Positions 35,357-44,527 of a stretch of DNA of 54,566 nt are shown piece by piece. The notes below the pieces were generated by a model. That model did not search any database. It saw only the letters and a list, made by a program, of their open reading frames with translations, and was not told the DNA's origin. The DNA is from an uncultured Clostridium sp. (GTDB lineage: Bacteria > Bacillota > Clostridia > TANB77 > CAG-508): the NCBI GenBank assembly GCA_947384775.1, contig CANDIF010000008.1, forward strand, positions 1 to 54,566, in the 5' to 3' direction. The position numbers were made by a program, and so were the translations under genes. Numbering within the stretch: the stretch's first letter is position 1; each line of letters starts with the position of its first letter.

Positions 35357-35372
35357 AAGCAGGTGGAGGTAG

Positions 35373-35795
35373 ATGGCAAATGAACAAAACTTAATACCTT
35401 GGAACAAACGAACAGAGAATGAACAAAGAGAGTATGCCAGACAAGGTGGGATAAAATCTGGAGAAGTAAGAAGGCAAAGGAAGGCAATGAAGGAACAAAT
35501 GGAACTACTACTGTCAATGCCTTTTAATGTCAAGAATAAGAACGATCAAAAAGTAGTAGACCAAATGGCAGAGGCGCTTGGGATTGATAAAGAACAAATA
35601 GATAATCAAATGGCAATGCTAATAATGCTTTGGAAAACAGCTTCAGATAGCAGAAGTAGAAATCAAGTAACTGCATTTCAAGAAATTAGGAAAGTTGTAC
35701 AAGACGAGCAAACAGCTAATAACGATGATAAAGTGCAAATAATAAATGATTTACCACCAGATGGATTCGAGGACGATGCCGATGAAGAGGATTAG
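35373..35795 (+). CDS. Terminase small subunit-like protein
   Basis: A 140-residue protein with an N-terminal basic region containing a KGG-like segment (YARQGGIKSGEVRRQRKAMK) and a helical middle (MAEALGIDKEQIDNQMAML). The acidic tail ends DDADEED. Such proteins precede PBSX-type large terminases and are taken as the DNA-recognition subunit of the packaging motor. It overlaps the large subunit by 14 bases. Confidence 0.75.
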   Translation: MANEQNLIPWNKRTENEQREYARQGGIKSGEVRRQRKAMKEQMELLLSMPFNVKNKNDQKVVDQMAEALGIDKEQIDNQMAMLIMLWKTASDSRSRNQVTAFQEIRKVVQDEQTANNDDKVQIINDLPPDGFEDDADEED

Positions 35796-37116
35796 GCTAA
35801 GTGAACAAATTATAAAAAAATATCATAACACATTCAACGATACAAAATATGTGCATAAAATATTTACTTCTGGGAGAGCTGGAACTAAATCAAGTAGAGG
35901 CGCAATAAAGGCAATAAACAAAGTTATAAGTGACGATAACTGTAGTGTAGTAGTATTAAGGAAATTCCATAATAAACTAAAAAAGACTGTATTTAAAGAG
36001 TGCTTAAGAGCTATTAACAGACTAGGGCTAGATAAGAAAGACTTTAAAATCACAGTAAGTCCTATGGAGATTAAATACAAGAAAAATCAAAGTACCATAT
36101 ATTTTACAGGTAATGACAGCATAGACGATACGAAAGGTATGATTGACGAAAATAAGCCTATAAAACTAGTCATAATAGATGAGCTTACGGAGTTCTTTGA
36201 CAAAGGCGAGGGAGAAGATGAGTTACAAAATATAGAGGCGACATTCATAAGAGGGAATGACGACGAGTTCTGTATAGAATATTACTTTAACCCTCCTAAA
36301 AATCCAAAAGCTGAAATAATGCAGTGGGTTGAAAAGATGTGTCAGAGAAAAGATTGCATAAGAATACACACTGACTACAGAGACGTTCCAGAGAAATGGC
36401 TAGGAAAGAAATTAATTGAAGCAGCTGAAGAATTAAGACGATTAGACATAAAGATGTATAACTGGTTGTGGCTAGGGCTATGTACTGGTATTGATGAATT
36501 GATTTACTATATGTTCAAAGAAGAAAGTATGGTACAAGAACCAACGAAAGAACAAATAGGGCATATGAAATTCCTTGTAGCGGGTGGAGACTATGGACAA
36601 ATGAATCCGACTACTTTTGAAGTATTTGGAATAGATTTTGTAGACAAATGTGTTAGAGGAATAGACGAATATTACTATTCTGGAAGAGACACAGGGAAGC
36701 AAAAAAGTCCAAGTGAATACGCACAAGAGTTTAATAAATTAAAAGAAAAAGTTGAAAGAGAAACAGGCAAGAAATTGCTTGTTTTATTTTTAGATCCAAG
36801 TGCAAAAGGTTTGGCAGAAGAAATAAAAAGAATATGTCCTGATGTATCTATGCCGACAGTTGACAATACGGTGGCTTTAGGAATAAGTAGAGTACAGAAA
36901 TTAATGTCTTATATGAGACACTATTTAAGCCCTAAACAAAAATATCTAATAGCAGAAAGAAGTATGTATGAGTATGATAAAGACAAATTAGACAAAGGGG
37001 TAGAAGAACCAATAAAACAGAATGACCATTGTAGTGACGCAGAAAGATATACAATAATGGGTATTTGGAAATATATTAGACAAATATTACCACACTTGAT
37101 AGGGGAGAAAGATTAA
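35782..37116 (+). CDS. terL: Phage terminase large subunit, PBSX type
   Basis: The ATPase and nuclease that cuts and packages phage DNA. Walker A-like SGRAGTKSSRGA lies near residue 30, Walker B LVIIDELTEF near 137, and the C-terminal RNase H-like nuclease has GGDYGQMNPTTFEVFGID near 262 with LFLDPSAKG near 335. The frame stretches back to 35746. ATG codons at 35776 and 35782 are better placed behind CGAGGACG, and I use 35782 (444 residues). The stop codon overlaps the portal start by one base. Confidence 0.9.
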   Translation: MKRIRLSEQIIKKYHNTFNDTKYVHKIFTSGRAGTKSSRGAIKAINKVISDDNCSVVVLRKFHNKLKKTVFKECLRAINRLGLDKKDFKITVSPMEIKYKKNQSTIYFTGNDSIDDTKGMIDENKPIKLVIIDELTEFFDKGEGEDELQNIEATFIRGNDDEFCIEYYFNPPKNPKAEIMQWVEKMCQRKDCIRIHTDYRDVPEKWLGKKLIEAAEELRRLDIKMYNWLWLGLCTGIDELIYYMFKEESMVQEPTKEQIGHMKFLVAGGDYGQMNPTTFEVFGIDFVDKCVRGIDEYYYSGRDTGKQKSPSEYAQEFNKLKEKVERETGKKLLVLFLDPSAKGLAEEIKRICPDVSMPTVDNTVALGISRVQKLMSYMRHYLSPKQKYLIAERSMYEYDKDKLDKGVEEPIKQNDHCSDAERYTIMGIWKYIRQILPHLIGEKD

Positions 37117-38500
37117 TGGATAAGGTTGTAAAAGATTATTTGAAATCAAAGCGGTTATGAAAACTGTGTTGACGAAAATCAAGAAAAAAGAGTAAAAGAA
37201 TGGTTAGAAATATTCAAAGGACCAACTAAAAGGTATAATCTAAATATATATAACGGCAAGACCTATACAAAATACAAAATCAAGTCTTTAAATCTTCCAA
37301 GTCAAATGTGTGGAGATTTAGCAGACTTTTTCTTTAATGAAAAACTAGATATAACGATAGATAAACAAAAAATACAACAGAAGATTAATGAGTGTTTAAA
37401 GCAAAATAAATTCTTGCATAATGCAAACAGGCTAATGCAAATGGTGAAAGCTTTAGGAACTGGTGCATTTGTTCCGTTCCTAGATAATGGTGTACTCAAA
37501 ATAAATTATATATCTGCTCCAGGTATAGTGATATTAAAAGCTAATGCAAATGAAGTAATTGATGTACTATTCTGGTCAAGAACAAAGACAAGTAAGGGGT
37601 ATGAATATACATTAAACATGCACATACTAGAAGAAGAGGGATACACAATATATAACGCAAAGAAAATAGATAATGGACGGAGTAATAACAGATGTTGACT
37701 TAGGTAATGCAGCAATAATAGAAACAAAGTCATATCTGCCTAAGTTTGGGATGCTGTTTACCCCCGAAATCAATAACCTAGATGTGGACAGTTCGTATGG
37801 ACTAAGCTGTTATGCAAATGCCTTAGACCCGATTTTTACTACAGATAGGGCTTATGACAGTTTGGATAATGAGGTAAATCTAGGAAGAAAAAGGGTGTAT
37901 GTTGGAACGGGAGCAGTAGACTTTAATATCAATGAAAACGGTCAACCGGTACCAGCTTTTGACCCAAACGATATAGCATTTTATGCTTTACCAGGAGAAG
38001 AAAACAAAGAGCTGGTAAAAGAAAGCACAGGGGATTTAAGAATAGATGCATTATCAGATGCGGTTCAATACAACTTAAATTTGGTAACATCTAAAGTTGG
38101 ATTAGGGCATAACTATTATAAATTTAAAGATGGGGAAGTGTATGTAAATAAAGACAATGTGATAAGTAGCAATAGTGATGTCTATAGAAAAATAAGAAAA
38201 CAAGAAAACATAATAACAGATGCTATTATAAGTTTAATATATGCAATAGCTGAATTGATAGGAATAAAAGGACAGTTTAGTGTGAGTGTGTTCTATGATG
38301 ATTCGATTATAGAAGATACCGAAAAAACACAAAAACAGGCTCAATCTGAAGTAAATCTAAAAATAATAAGTAAAACACAATACTACAAAGATGTTTATAA
38401 ACTAAAAGACGCAGAAGCTGTGAAGTTTGCAAAGCAGATGAAAAAAGAAATACTAGAAGAAACAATAGAAGATGGTGTTGAAACCGAAGGAGTAGAATAG
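37116..38500 (+). CDS. Portal protein, interrupted by two CGG frameshift sites
   Basis: An SPP1 gp6-like portal, the dodecameric gate for DNA entry. The frame breaks at CGG 37152-37154 (codon 13) and at CGG 37678-37680. Skipping one C at each gives a continuous 460-residue protein, a normal portal length, starting MDKVVKDYLKSKGYENCVDE and joining through KKIDNGGVITDVDLGNAA. Portal features include LPSQMCGDLADFFFNE near residue 60 and EKTQKQAQSEVNLKIISKTQ near the C-terminus. Without the first shift translation ends after 14 residues, so no functional fragment remains. Confidence 0.87.
37152..37154 (+). other. CGG frameshift site 4 (portal)
   Basis: Context AAG CGG TTA TGA. Skipping C gives AAG GGT TAT GAA. 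The same heptamer CGGTTAT occurs at site 2. The zero frame stops two codons later. Confidence 0.85.
37678..37680 (+). other. CGG frameshift site 5 (portal)
   Basis: Context GGA CGG AGT. Skipping C gives GGA GGA GTA, joining NGGVITDVDLG. The unshifted frame stops six codons later. Confidence 0.85.
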
Positions 38501-38501
38501 T

Positions 38502-40211
38502 ATGGATGAAGACGAAAAAGTTTTCAGAAAGATTATAAACAGCTATTCTGAATTAGAAACTAAACTACTTGATGAAATAGTAAGCCATTTTAAGCTAAAT
38601 GAAGAATTTATAAATTCTGATTATTGGAAATTAGAAAAATTAGAAGAGTTAGGATTATTGAGTGAAAACATTGTAGAATACATAGCAAATGTAACTAAAA
38701 AAACACCAAAGGAAATAAAAAAAGATATAGAAACAATAGGGTTTGACAATATAAGAATGGATGAATTAAATAAAGCATATAAAGGTGGCTATTTACAAAT
38801 AAATCCTAAAACACTATTAGAAAATGTAACTGTACAAAATTTAATACAACACTCATATAATGTATTAACAGATACTTTCCTGGAGATAAGTAATAAAATA
38901 GAAAAAGGGACTAGACAAGCCTATTTAGATATAGTTGAAAAAGTATATCTTCGAACGACGCAAGGTGTTACATATCAACAAGCTATAAGGAGCGCATTAC
39001 TAGATTTAGGAGAAAAGGGTATTACAACACTTACATATAAAACTGTAGATACAGAAGGAACTATAACAGGATTAAGACACTATGACATAGAAGGTGCAGT
39101 TAGACGTGAAATAGTAACAGCTAATCATAATTTAGTAAATGAAATAAATAAAACTGTAGCTGAAGAATTAGAAGTTGAGTATTTACTATTATCAGAACAT
39201 ATAGCTTGTAGACCACAACATTTTCCTTGGCAAGGCACAATAATTAGAAGAGTGGATTTACAAGTTGTAACGCGTTATGGCGAAGTAGACGGAATGGGAG
39301 GACCTAACTGTAAACACTTTCCAAAACCTTATTTTGGGAATGCTAGAGGTAGTGAATTAAAGAGTATTACTCAGGAAGAAGCGGAGGAAGAATACAAACT
39401 GCAGCAACAACAAAGATATTTAGAAAGAGGTATAAGAAAATGGAAAAGAAAACAAAGAATATTTGAAGGTGCAGAAGATAAAGAATATCAAGATAAATGC
39501 AAAAATAAAGTAAAAGAATGGCAGTTGAGAAACAAACATTTTACTGAAGAGAACAACTTACGTAGGGACTTTTCAAGAGAAAATGTCGAAAAAGTGACAA
39601 ACAGTAAAAAAGATGATACACTATTAATACCAGAGGTACTAGAAAAAACTGCTAAAAAACAAAATCAAGTAATACCTGAGAAAGCAAAAAACTTTATTGA
39701 ACAAAACATGAAGGATGAAGATTTGATAATTGATAAATCAGCAAATGCACCGTTCTCCTACAAATCTTCTTTGAACAAAATTGTAGTAAATCCAGATCAC
39801 GAAGATATTGTTTATTATGACGTAGCAGAGAGTAGTATTCATGAAATTATACACATGAAAGACATAAGAAATAAAATAACCGAAAGCAACTACGCAAGAC
39901 TGGATGATTTAATGTTAAAATCAAGAATGTATGTAAATAACAACTACAGTTATTTCTATGACTATTTGAATAAAAATAAAACTGATATGGCTTTATGCGA
40001 TATTCTGTCGGGACTAAGTGGGGGAACATTGTTTGGAGACTTTGGGCATTTTCCAGAATATTGGAAAAATGATACAGTAGTATTAAATGAATTATCTGCT
40101 AATTTAATAAGTTCTGAAATTGTAGATAATGTAATAGTTAAAGAACTACTAGAAGAGATACCACCACTAAAAGAATTAAAAAAGGAGTGTATGAGATTAT
40201 GGCAAGTTTAA
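38502..40211 (+). CDS. Minor head protein with C-terminal zincin-like domain
   Basis: Residues 1-320 match phage minor capsid/head morphogenesis proteins: TTQGVTYQQAIRSALLDLGEKG near residue 150, HIACRPQHFPWQGT near 237 and GGPNCKHFPKPYF near 264. A charged coiled linker follows. Residues 400-569 form an extra domain with HEIIH (SSIHEIIHMKD near residue 450), the HExxH signature of zinc metallopeptidases, and a later Glu-rich VVLNELSANLISSE. Such C-terminal toxin or enzyme fusions are known on minor head proteins. It overlaps the next small gene by 13 bases. Confidence 0.85.
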   Translation: MDEDEKVFRKIINSYSELETKLLDEIVSHFKLNEEFINSDYWKLEKLEELGLLSENIVEYIANVTKKTPKEIKKDIETIGFDNIRMDELNKAYKGGYLQINPKTLLENVTVQNLIQHSYNVLTDTFLEISNKIEKGTRQAYLDIVEKVYLRTTQGVTYQQAIRSALLDLGEKGITTLTYKTVDTEGTITGLRHYDIEGAVRREIVTANHNLVNEINKTVAEELEVEYLLLSEHIACRPQHFPWQGTIIRRVDLQVVTRYGEVDGMGGPNCKHFPKPYFGNARGSELKSITQEEAEEEYKLQQQQRYLERGIRKWKRKQRIFEGAEDKEYQDKCKNKVKEWQLRNKHFTEENNLRRDFSRENVEKVTNSKKDDTLLIPEVLEKTAKKQNQVIPEKAKNFIEQNMKDEDLIIDKSANAPFSYKSSLNKIVVNPDHEDIVYYDVAESSIHEIIHMKDIRNKITESNYARLDDLMLKSRMYVNNNYSYFYDYLNKNKTDMALCDILSGLSGGTLFGDFGHFPEYWKNDTVVLNELSANLISSEIVDNVIVKELLEEIPPLKELKKECMRLWQV

Positions 40212-40345
40212 GTGAAAAGGCATATAGGCTTAGAGAAGAATATAAAGAAAAATTTGGGGCATGGCCCCGAGGCTGGTGTCACGGAGAAGAAAGAATGGTA
40301 GAATATGAACAATATTTAGAAAAGGAACTTAAGAAAAATAGTTAG
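40199..40345 (+). CDS. Small phage protein, 48 residues
   Basis: Begins MASLSEKAYRLREEYKEKFG and contains WPRGWCHGEERM. It has AAAGGAG 6 bases upstream inside the previous gene. It is probably a real overlapping gene of the head region. Function unknown. Confidence 0.65.
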   Translation: MASLSEKAYRLREEYKEKFGAWPRGWCHGEERMVEYEQYLEKELKKNS

Positions 40346-40472
40346 ATCATAGACATTCGAAAGAGTGTCTATTTTTTATATGTCTTTTTACTTTGTTGCA
40401 GACATTAAAGAACAACTAAGGTGCGAGATTTACTTGTTACTCGAAAATTAAAAAATGGAGGTTTTATATTAT

Positions 40473-41057
40473 ATGGAAAATGACGGAAACAACACAAATG
40501 CTCAAACAGGAGCAAATACACAAGGAAATAATGCAGTTACTCAGACTGTTAATAATGCACAAACTAAAACTGAGGGGACAGTTACTCAGACTGTTAATAA
40601 AACTGAGGGAGATCAAAAAACATTTACACAAGAAGAAGTAAATGCAATGTTAGCAAAAGAAAAAAAGAAAATTTCAAATACAGAAGAAATGAAGGCATTT
40701 AAGGAATGGCAAGAGGCACAAAAAACAGCAGAGCAAAAACAAAAGGAAGACGTAGTAAAAATGCAAAATCTAGAGAATGACAATAACTTCAAAACTCAGA
40801 TTGTTGAAATAATGAAAAAAGGGATATCTTATGATGATGCAGAGTTTATACAATTTAAAGTAAGTAAGATGGAAGGGGTCTTTAGTGATAATCTAGAGGA
40901 GTATTTAAAAAATAACACTAAATACACAGCAAAAGAAGATGGAAAGAAAACCGCTACTACAACAGGGTTTTCTCAAACAAGAACAAATACTGTTGTAGAC
41001 ACAAACAAGGATTATCTAGACCAAAAATATAAGAATAATCCATACTATAAAAAATAA
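40473..41057 (+). CDS. Capsid scaffolding protein (DUF4355-like)
   Basis: A 194-residue acidic and Gln/Asn-rich protein just before the major capsid gene, the usual place for scaffold. The N-terminal 45 residues are low complexity with a duplicated VTQTVN unit. The middle is coiled coil (FTQEEVNAMLAKEKKKISN) and the C-terminus is a capsid-binding-like tail. The ATG at 40455 overlaps the TGGAGG site, so the ATG at 40473 is preferred. Confidence 0.82.
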   Translation: MENDGNNTNAQTGANTQGNNAVTQTVNNAQTKTEGTVTQTVNKTEGDQKTFTQEEVNAMLAKEKKKISNTEEMKAFKEWQEAQKTAEQKQKEDVVKMQNLENDNNFKTQIVEIMKKGISYDDAEFIQFKVSKMEGVFSDNLEEYLKNNTKYTAKEDGKKTATTTGFSQTRTNTVVDTNKDYLDQKYKNNPYYKK

Positions 41058-41076
41058 AGGAAAGAGGTAAAAGAAT

Positions 41077-41931
41077 ATGAAATACGGAAATCAATACGTA
41101 GATGAACAATATTTAGCTACTATACAACCAAATTTATACCCAGACGAAGTTTTAATTCCTGGGGTAACATTTAGTGAGGATATAGTAGAAGGACCAACAG
41201 GTGGTTATTATGCACACAAATTAAATGATGGGAAAGAAGTTGAACCCGGAAAACCAGGAAGGGACTTTGATGATGAGGAAGCAAAAGATGATTTAATTCA
41301 AGTAGCATACAACAATAACTTCCAAAAATCAAGAAAAATATATGGAGTACAAGCTGCTGCGGTTAAATTTAATATAGCTGAAGAATATTTAGCAAATTCT
41401 CTAAATGTAACTAAAGCAGGACGTAGATATGCGGCTCTTGCTTGTATGGTAAACGAAGGTACTGTTTTAGAGGATAAAACACCTACAACAGCAGCAAATG
41501 TTGTTGAGAGATTAACTAAAATAAGAAAAGCAGTAAAAGACAATCACGGACAAGCAAACTTTGTATTAGTTTCGACTGGAATTTATGCGATATGCTTACA
41601 AGTTTTGGGACTAAAAACTAGTGATGACCCAGCAATCATAGATGCGCAACTATTAAAAAGATTTGGACTTAATATAATAGAGTGTAATTCGTTTGATAAG
41701 GCAACTGCTAAATACTACGATTACAGTGGGGCATTAAATACAGTAGATTTAACAGAAGTTGAGATGATTTGTGGGTATTATGAAGCATTTAAGCTAGAAG
41801 ATAATTTCTCAACATATCGTATAGTTGAAAGCGAGAATTTCGCGGGTTCAAAGGCTCAAGTTGAATTTAATACGGCAATGAGAGTAGTGAGCCCTAAACA
41901 AATACTAATAAAAAAAAAACAAGCGGCGTAA
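41077..41931 (+). CDS. Major capsid protein
   Basis: A 284-residue HK97-like major capsid protein placed after scaffold, with GAGGTAAAAG upstream. Recognisable segments are the E-loop-like GPTGGYYAHKLNDGKEVEPG and ANVVERLTKIRKAVKDNHG near residue 140. The C-terminal portion contains FSTYRIVESENFAGSKAQVEF. Near its end a run of ten A is followed by a stop codon. A -1 shift there would extend the protein by about 80 residues of an InlB-repeat-like domain (total 363 residues, ending at 42167). Confidence 0.87.
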   Translation: MKYGNQYVDEQYLATIQPNLYPDEVLIPGVTFSEDIVEGPTGGYYAHKLNDGKEVEPGKPGRDFDDEEAKDDLIQVAYNNNFQKSRKIYGVQAAAVKFNIAEEYLANSLNVTKAGRRYAALACMVNEGTVLEDKTPTTAANVVERLTKIRKAVKDNHGQANFVLVSTGIYAICLQVLGLKTSDDPAIIDAQLLKRFGLNIIECNSFDKATAKYYDYSGALNTVDLTEVEMICGYYEAFKLEDNFSTYRIVESENFAGSKAQVEFNTAMRVVSPKQILIKKKQAA

Positions 41932-42167
41932 CAAAGTACACAGTTACATATAATGTAAACGGTGGAACAGGGACTGTAGATACTGCTGAAGTAGTAGCAG
42001 GACAAGAAATTACGCTAAATGATGGTACAGGATTAACTGGGCCAGAAGGAAAACCTGTTTTTAAAGGATGGGCGAACGCTGCAAATGCGGCAAACGCAAC
42101 AGTTACTAGTCCGTTTACACCAACTGCAGATACTACATTATTTGCAGTATGGTCAGCAACCGAATAA
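41910..42167 (+). other. Candidate -1 frameshift and capsid decoration domain
   Basis: Ten A at 41910-41919 lie in frame as ATA AAA AAA AAA CAA. A -1 slip reads ACA AGC GGC GTA ACA and continues for 80 codons, including YTVTYNVNGGTGTVDTAEVV and VFKGWAN and ending LFAVWSATE. This is the pattern of InlB B-repeat (Flg_new) domains. No start codon or ribosome site could express it alone. Frameshift-appended Ig-like domains on capsid and tail proteins are known in phages. Confidence 0.75.
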
Positions 42168-42186
42168 TAAAAGGAGTTGAAAGGGC

Positions 42187-42591
42187 ATGACAAATTATAC
42201 TAATTATGATTTTTACAAAAATACATATAAGGGCAACATGCCCACAGACGATTTTGAAAAATTAGTAATAAGAGCAAGTGCAGAAGTACGAAAAAACATT
42301 TTCAATAGAGATATATCAAACTACGAAAATGAAGTACAATTAGCAACTTGCTCTGTCGCTGATGTTTTATATAAAATCGAGCAAATAGAACAAAAGAAAA
42401 CTAAACTAATTAGTAGTGCAAAAGAAGATAGAATATTGGCAAGTGAAGGCGTTGGAGACTTAAATAAAACTTTTGCAAACACTAATAAAATGGCAGATTT
42501 AGATGACGAGATTTCCAACCTAAAAACTAAAATAAATGAAGAAATTAGTTTGTATTTATTGCATACAGGCTTATTATATAGGGGTATATAG
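42187..42591 (+). CDS. Head-tail connector, gp6-like
   Basis: A 134-residue helical protein located directly after the capsid gene, matching head-completion adaptors in size and start (YTNYDFYKNTYKGNMPTDDF). The central region is coiled coil (YKIEQIEQKKTKLISSAKE). It has an AAAGGAGTTGAAAG site and is followed at once by the next connector gene, with no gap. Confidence 0.8.
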   Translation: MTNYTNYDFYKNTYKGNMPTDDFEKLVIRASAEVRKNIFNRDISNYENEVQLATCSVADVLYKIEQIEQKKTKLISSAKEDRILASEGVGDLNKTFANTNKMADLDDEISNLKTKINEEISLYLLHTGLLYRGI

Positions 42592-42990
42592 ATGGAAGAT
42601 TTATTTGATAAAGATATAACAGTTATAAATAAATACATTGATGAAAATAGAAAGCCACAATACAAAGTAAGCTGTATAAAAGGATTTTGGAGTTCTAATG
42701 ATGGGGTATCAATAAGTGGCACACAAATAACAAAATCTGATGGACTAAGTGCGAGAATATTAATTTTTGATAGCAGAAATGAGGAATATCAGAAACCTAA
42801 GGACTTTGAAAAAGAACAAAAAACGTGGACATTAAAGCCTGACGATTATTTAGTAAAAGGTATAGTAAAAGATTTTACTACGATAACTAATTTATTAAAA
42901 GATTATCAGGAAGTAATAAAAATAACAAATATTGCGATAAAGGATTATGGTTCTGGAGATATGCAGCATTTCGCTATAACAGGAGCATAG
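42592..42990 (+). CDS. Minor capsid / head-closure protein
   Basis: A 132-residue protein in the head-closure position. It begins MEDLFDKDITVINKYIDENR, is mainly beta, and contains WTLKPDDYLVKGIVKDFTTI, typical of phage minor capsid proteins that plug the connector. It starts on the base after the preceding stop codon, indicating tight coupling. Confidence 0.78.
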   Translation: MEDLFDKDITVINKYIDENRKPQYKVSCIKGFWSSNDGVSISGTQITKSDGLSARILIFDSRNEEYQKPKDFEKEQKTWTLKPDDYLVKGIVKDFTTITNLLKDYQEVIKITNIAIKDYGSGDMQHFAITGA

Positions 42991-42992
42991 TT

Positions 42993-43442
42993 ATGAAAGT
43001 TAATTGTGAAGTAGCATTTAGCAACATTCAAAAGCAACAAATAATAGATAAATACGGATTAGATGGAGGAAGGACACAAAAGGTTATTGATAGTGCCTTT
43101 ATGGGCTATTTAGATACATATATACCTGCAGATAGCTTCCAAATGATTAATAACATGTATTCATCTACAAAAGTTGGTTCTGGAGAAGTTAATATAAATG
43201 TTCCGTACGTTCACTATCAAAATGAAGGAGAAAAGTATATAGATCCTAAATATAAAATAGGGGCTTTTCATGATCCAATTTCTGGACGATATTGGAGTAG
43301 ACCAGGAATAAAAAAAGTTCCTTCGGGAAAAAAATTAAATTATCATGGAGGAGCAAATAGAGGTGACCACTTCGTTGAAAGAATGATAGCAGACCACTTC
43401 AAAGATATTCTAAACGCTGGTCAAAAGGAGATAGATAAATGA
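42993..43442 (+). CDS. Minor capsid / neck protein
   Basis: A 149-residue protein of the minor capsid type common in Firmicutes siphophages: TYIPADSFQMINNMYSSTKV near residue 45, VPYVHYQNEGEKYIDP near 72 and the ending NRGDHFVERMIADHF. It sits between the head-closure gene and the tail-terminator-like gene and overlaps the latter by four bases. Confidence 0.8.
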   Translation: MKVNCEVAFSNIQKQQIIDKYGLDGGRTQKVIDSAFMGYLDTYIPADSFQMINNMYSSTKVGSGEVNINVPYVHYQNEGEKYIDPKYKIGAFHDPISGRYWSRPGIKKVPSGKKLNYHGGANRGDHFVERMIADHFKDILNAGQKEIDK

Positions 43443-43846
43443 TTGAAGAAGTAAGAGAATATATAGCAAAATGCCCATATTTAAAGGAATTTGCAGAATT
43501 AAACGTTGAATATTTAGTAGATAAAGTAGAAGCATATTCTATTAATGAGAATCCAGCGTATAACCCTGTTGTACAACCATATTTAGTAGGGTCTGACAAT
43601 CAATTTTTATTTACCTTTGATAGTAAATTGCATTGGAACGAGGATATACAAAACAATATAGATAATTCAAAATTTTGTGAAAATTTTAGAAATTGGTTAG
43701 AAACAAATAATAAAAATAAAATATTTCCAAATATAAATGGAGTGTATGAAATAGGCACTAATACGAATGCGTATATATTTGCAACAAGTGCAAATGAAGC
43801 TATTTATCGTATTCAATGTTATTTAAAATATTTTAAGGAGGGATAA
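43439..43846 (+). CDS. Minor capsid / tail terminator-like protein
   Basis: A 135-residue protein with CPYLKEFAELNVEYL near residue 12, then KVEAYSINENPAYNPVVQPY, a pattern of minor capsid proteins preceding the major tail gene. It probably ends the tail tube at the neck. It overlaps the preceding gene by four bases and is followed two bases later by the major tail gene, whose ribosome site AAGGAGGG lies in its last codons. Confidence 0.78.
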   Translation: MIEEVREYIAKCPYLKEFAELNVEYLVDKVEAYSINENPAYNPVVQPYLVGSDNQFLFTFDSKLHWNEDIQNNIDNSKFCENFRNWLETNNKNKIFPNINGVYEIGTNTNAYIFATSANEAIYRIQCYLKYFKEG

Positions 43847-43847
43847 T

Positions 43848-44465
43848 ATGGCAACTAGAGCAAAAACAATAGCACAAACTCCAAATGATGATGGTATAAA
43901 TTTATTAAATGAAGAAAGTGAGGTAGAAACAATGAGTGAAACAAATACAACACCAAAATATGAAAGACTTAAAAATACAGCAAAAGCAAAATTCTTAAAT
44001 ACAACACCAGCAGCAACAACTGCTAAATGGGACATAATTGGTGTAGGAATTACAAGTAATGATAATAGTTATGGAGCTAAAACATCAGATGAACATTGGA
44101 TAATAGAAGAGAATGAAAGACACTCTGTAGATGGTTATTCTTTGGGTTCTGATGTAGAACAGATAGCTCATAAAGGTGATGGAGTATTTGAGTTTATAGA
44201 TGAATTAATGTATAGAATGAAAACAGGAACAGAACTTGAAACTCAAATGCTTGAAGTATATAAATATAGAGTGGATGAAACAACAGCAAATGCACCAAAA
44301 TATGATGCAAGATTATTCAATGTATTAATAGTACCAGATACGGATACGTTAGAAGGTGGAGCTGCATTAAAAATAAAATACAAAATTCAAGTTCAAGGGG
44401 ACCCAAAGTTCGGTAAAGTTGCTTTTACAAATGGGATTCCAACATTTACAGAAGAAACAAATTAA
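43848..44465 (+). CDS. Major tail tube protein
   Basis: A 205-residue protein with an N-terminal lead of about 40 residues, then a tail-tube beta sandwich (WDIIGVGITSNDNSYGAKTSD near residue 65 in two parts, WIIEENERHSVDGYSLGSDV). The ending KIKYKIQVQGDPKFGKVAF is typical of siphophage tail tubes. Position after the neck genes supports this. Confidence 0.82.
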   Translation: MATRAKTIAQTPNDDGINLLNEESEVETMSETNTTPKYERLKNTAKAKFLNTTPAATTAKWDIIGVGITSNDNSYGAKTSDEHWIIEENERHSVDGYSLGSDVEQIAHKGDGVFEFIDELMYRMKTGTELETQMLEVYKYRVDETTANAPKYDARLFNVLIVPDTDTLEGGAALKIKYKIQVQGDPKFGKVAFTNGIPTFTEETN

Positions 44466-44468
44466 AAT

Positions 44469-44497
44469 TTGCTTTTTGTTAATATATGTAATATACT
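44469..44497 (+). promoter_or_regulatory. Promoter of an inserted membrane-protein gene
   Basis: TTGCTT (44469-44474) and TATACT (44492-44497) are 17 bases apart in the short gap after the tail tube gene. It would transcribe the next gene independently of the late operon. Confidence 0.5.
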
Positions 44498-44527
44498 CTT
44501 TTTATAAAAATAAAAGGAGGGTTTACT

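Noticed and set aside
41923..41931. The capsid gene end as another CGG site
   Set aside because: CGG here is out of frame (GCG GCG), and the extension needs a -1 shift at the A run, so it is a separate phenomenon.
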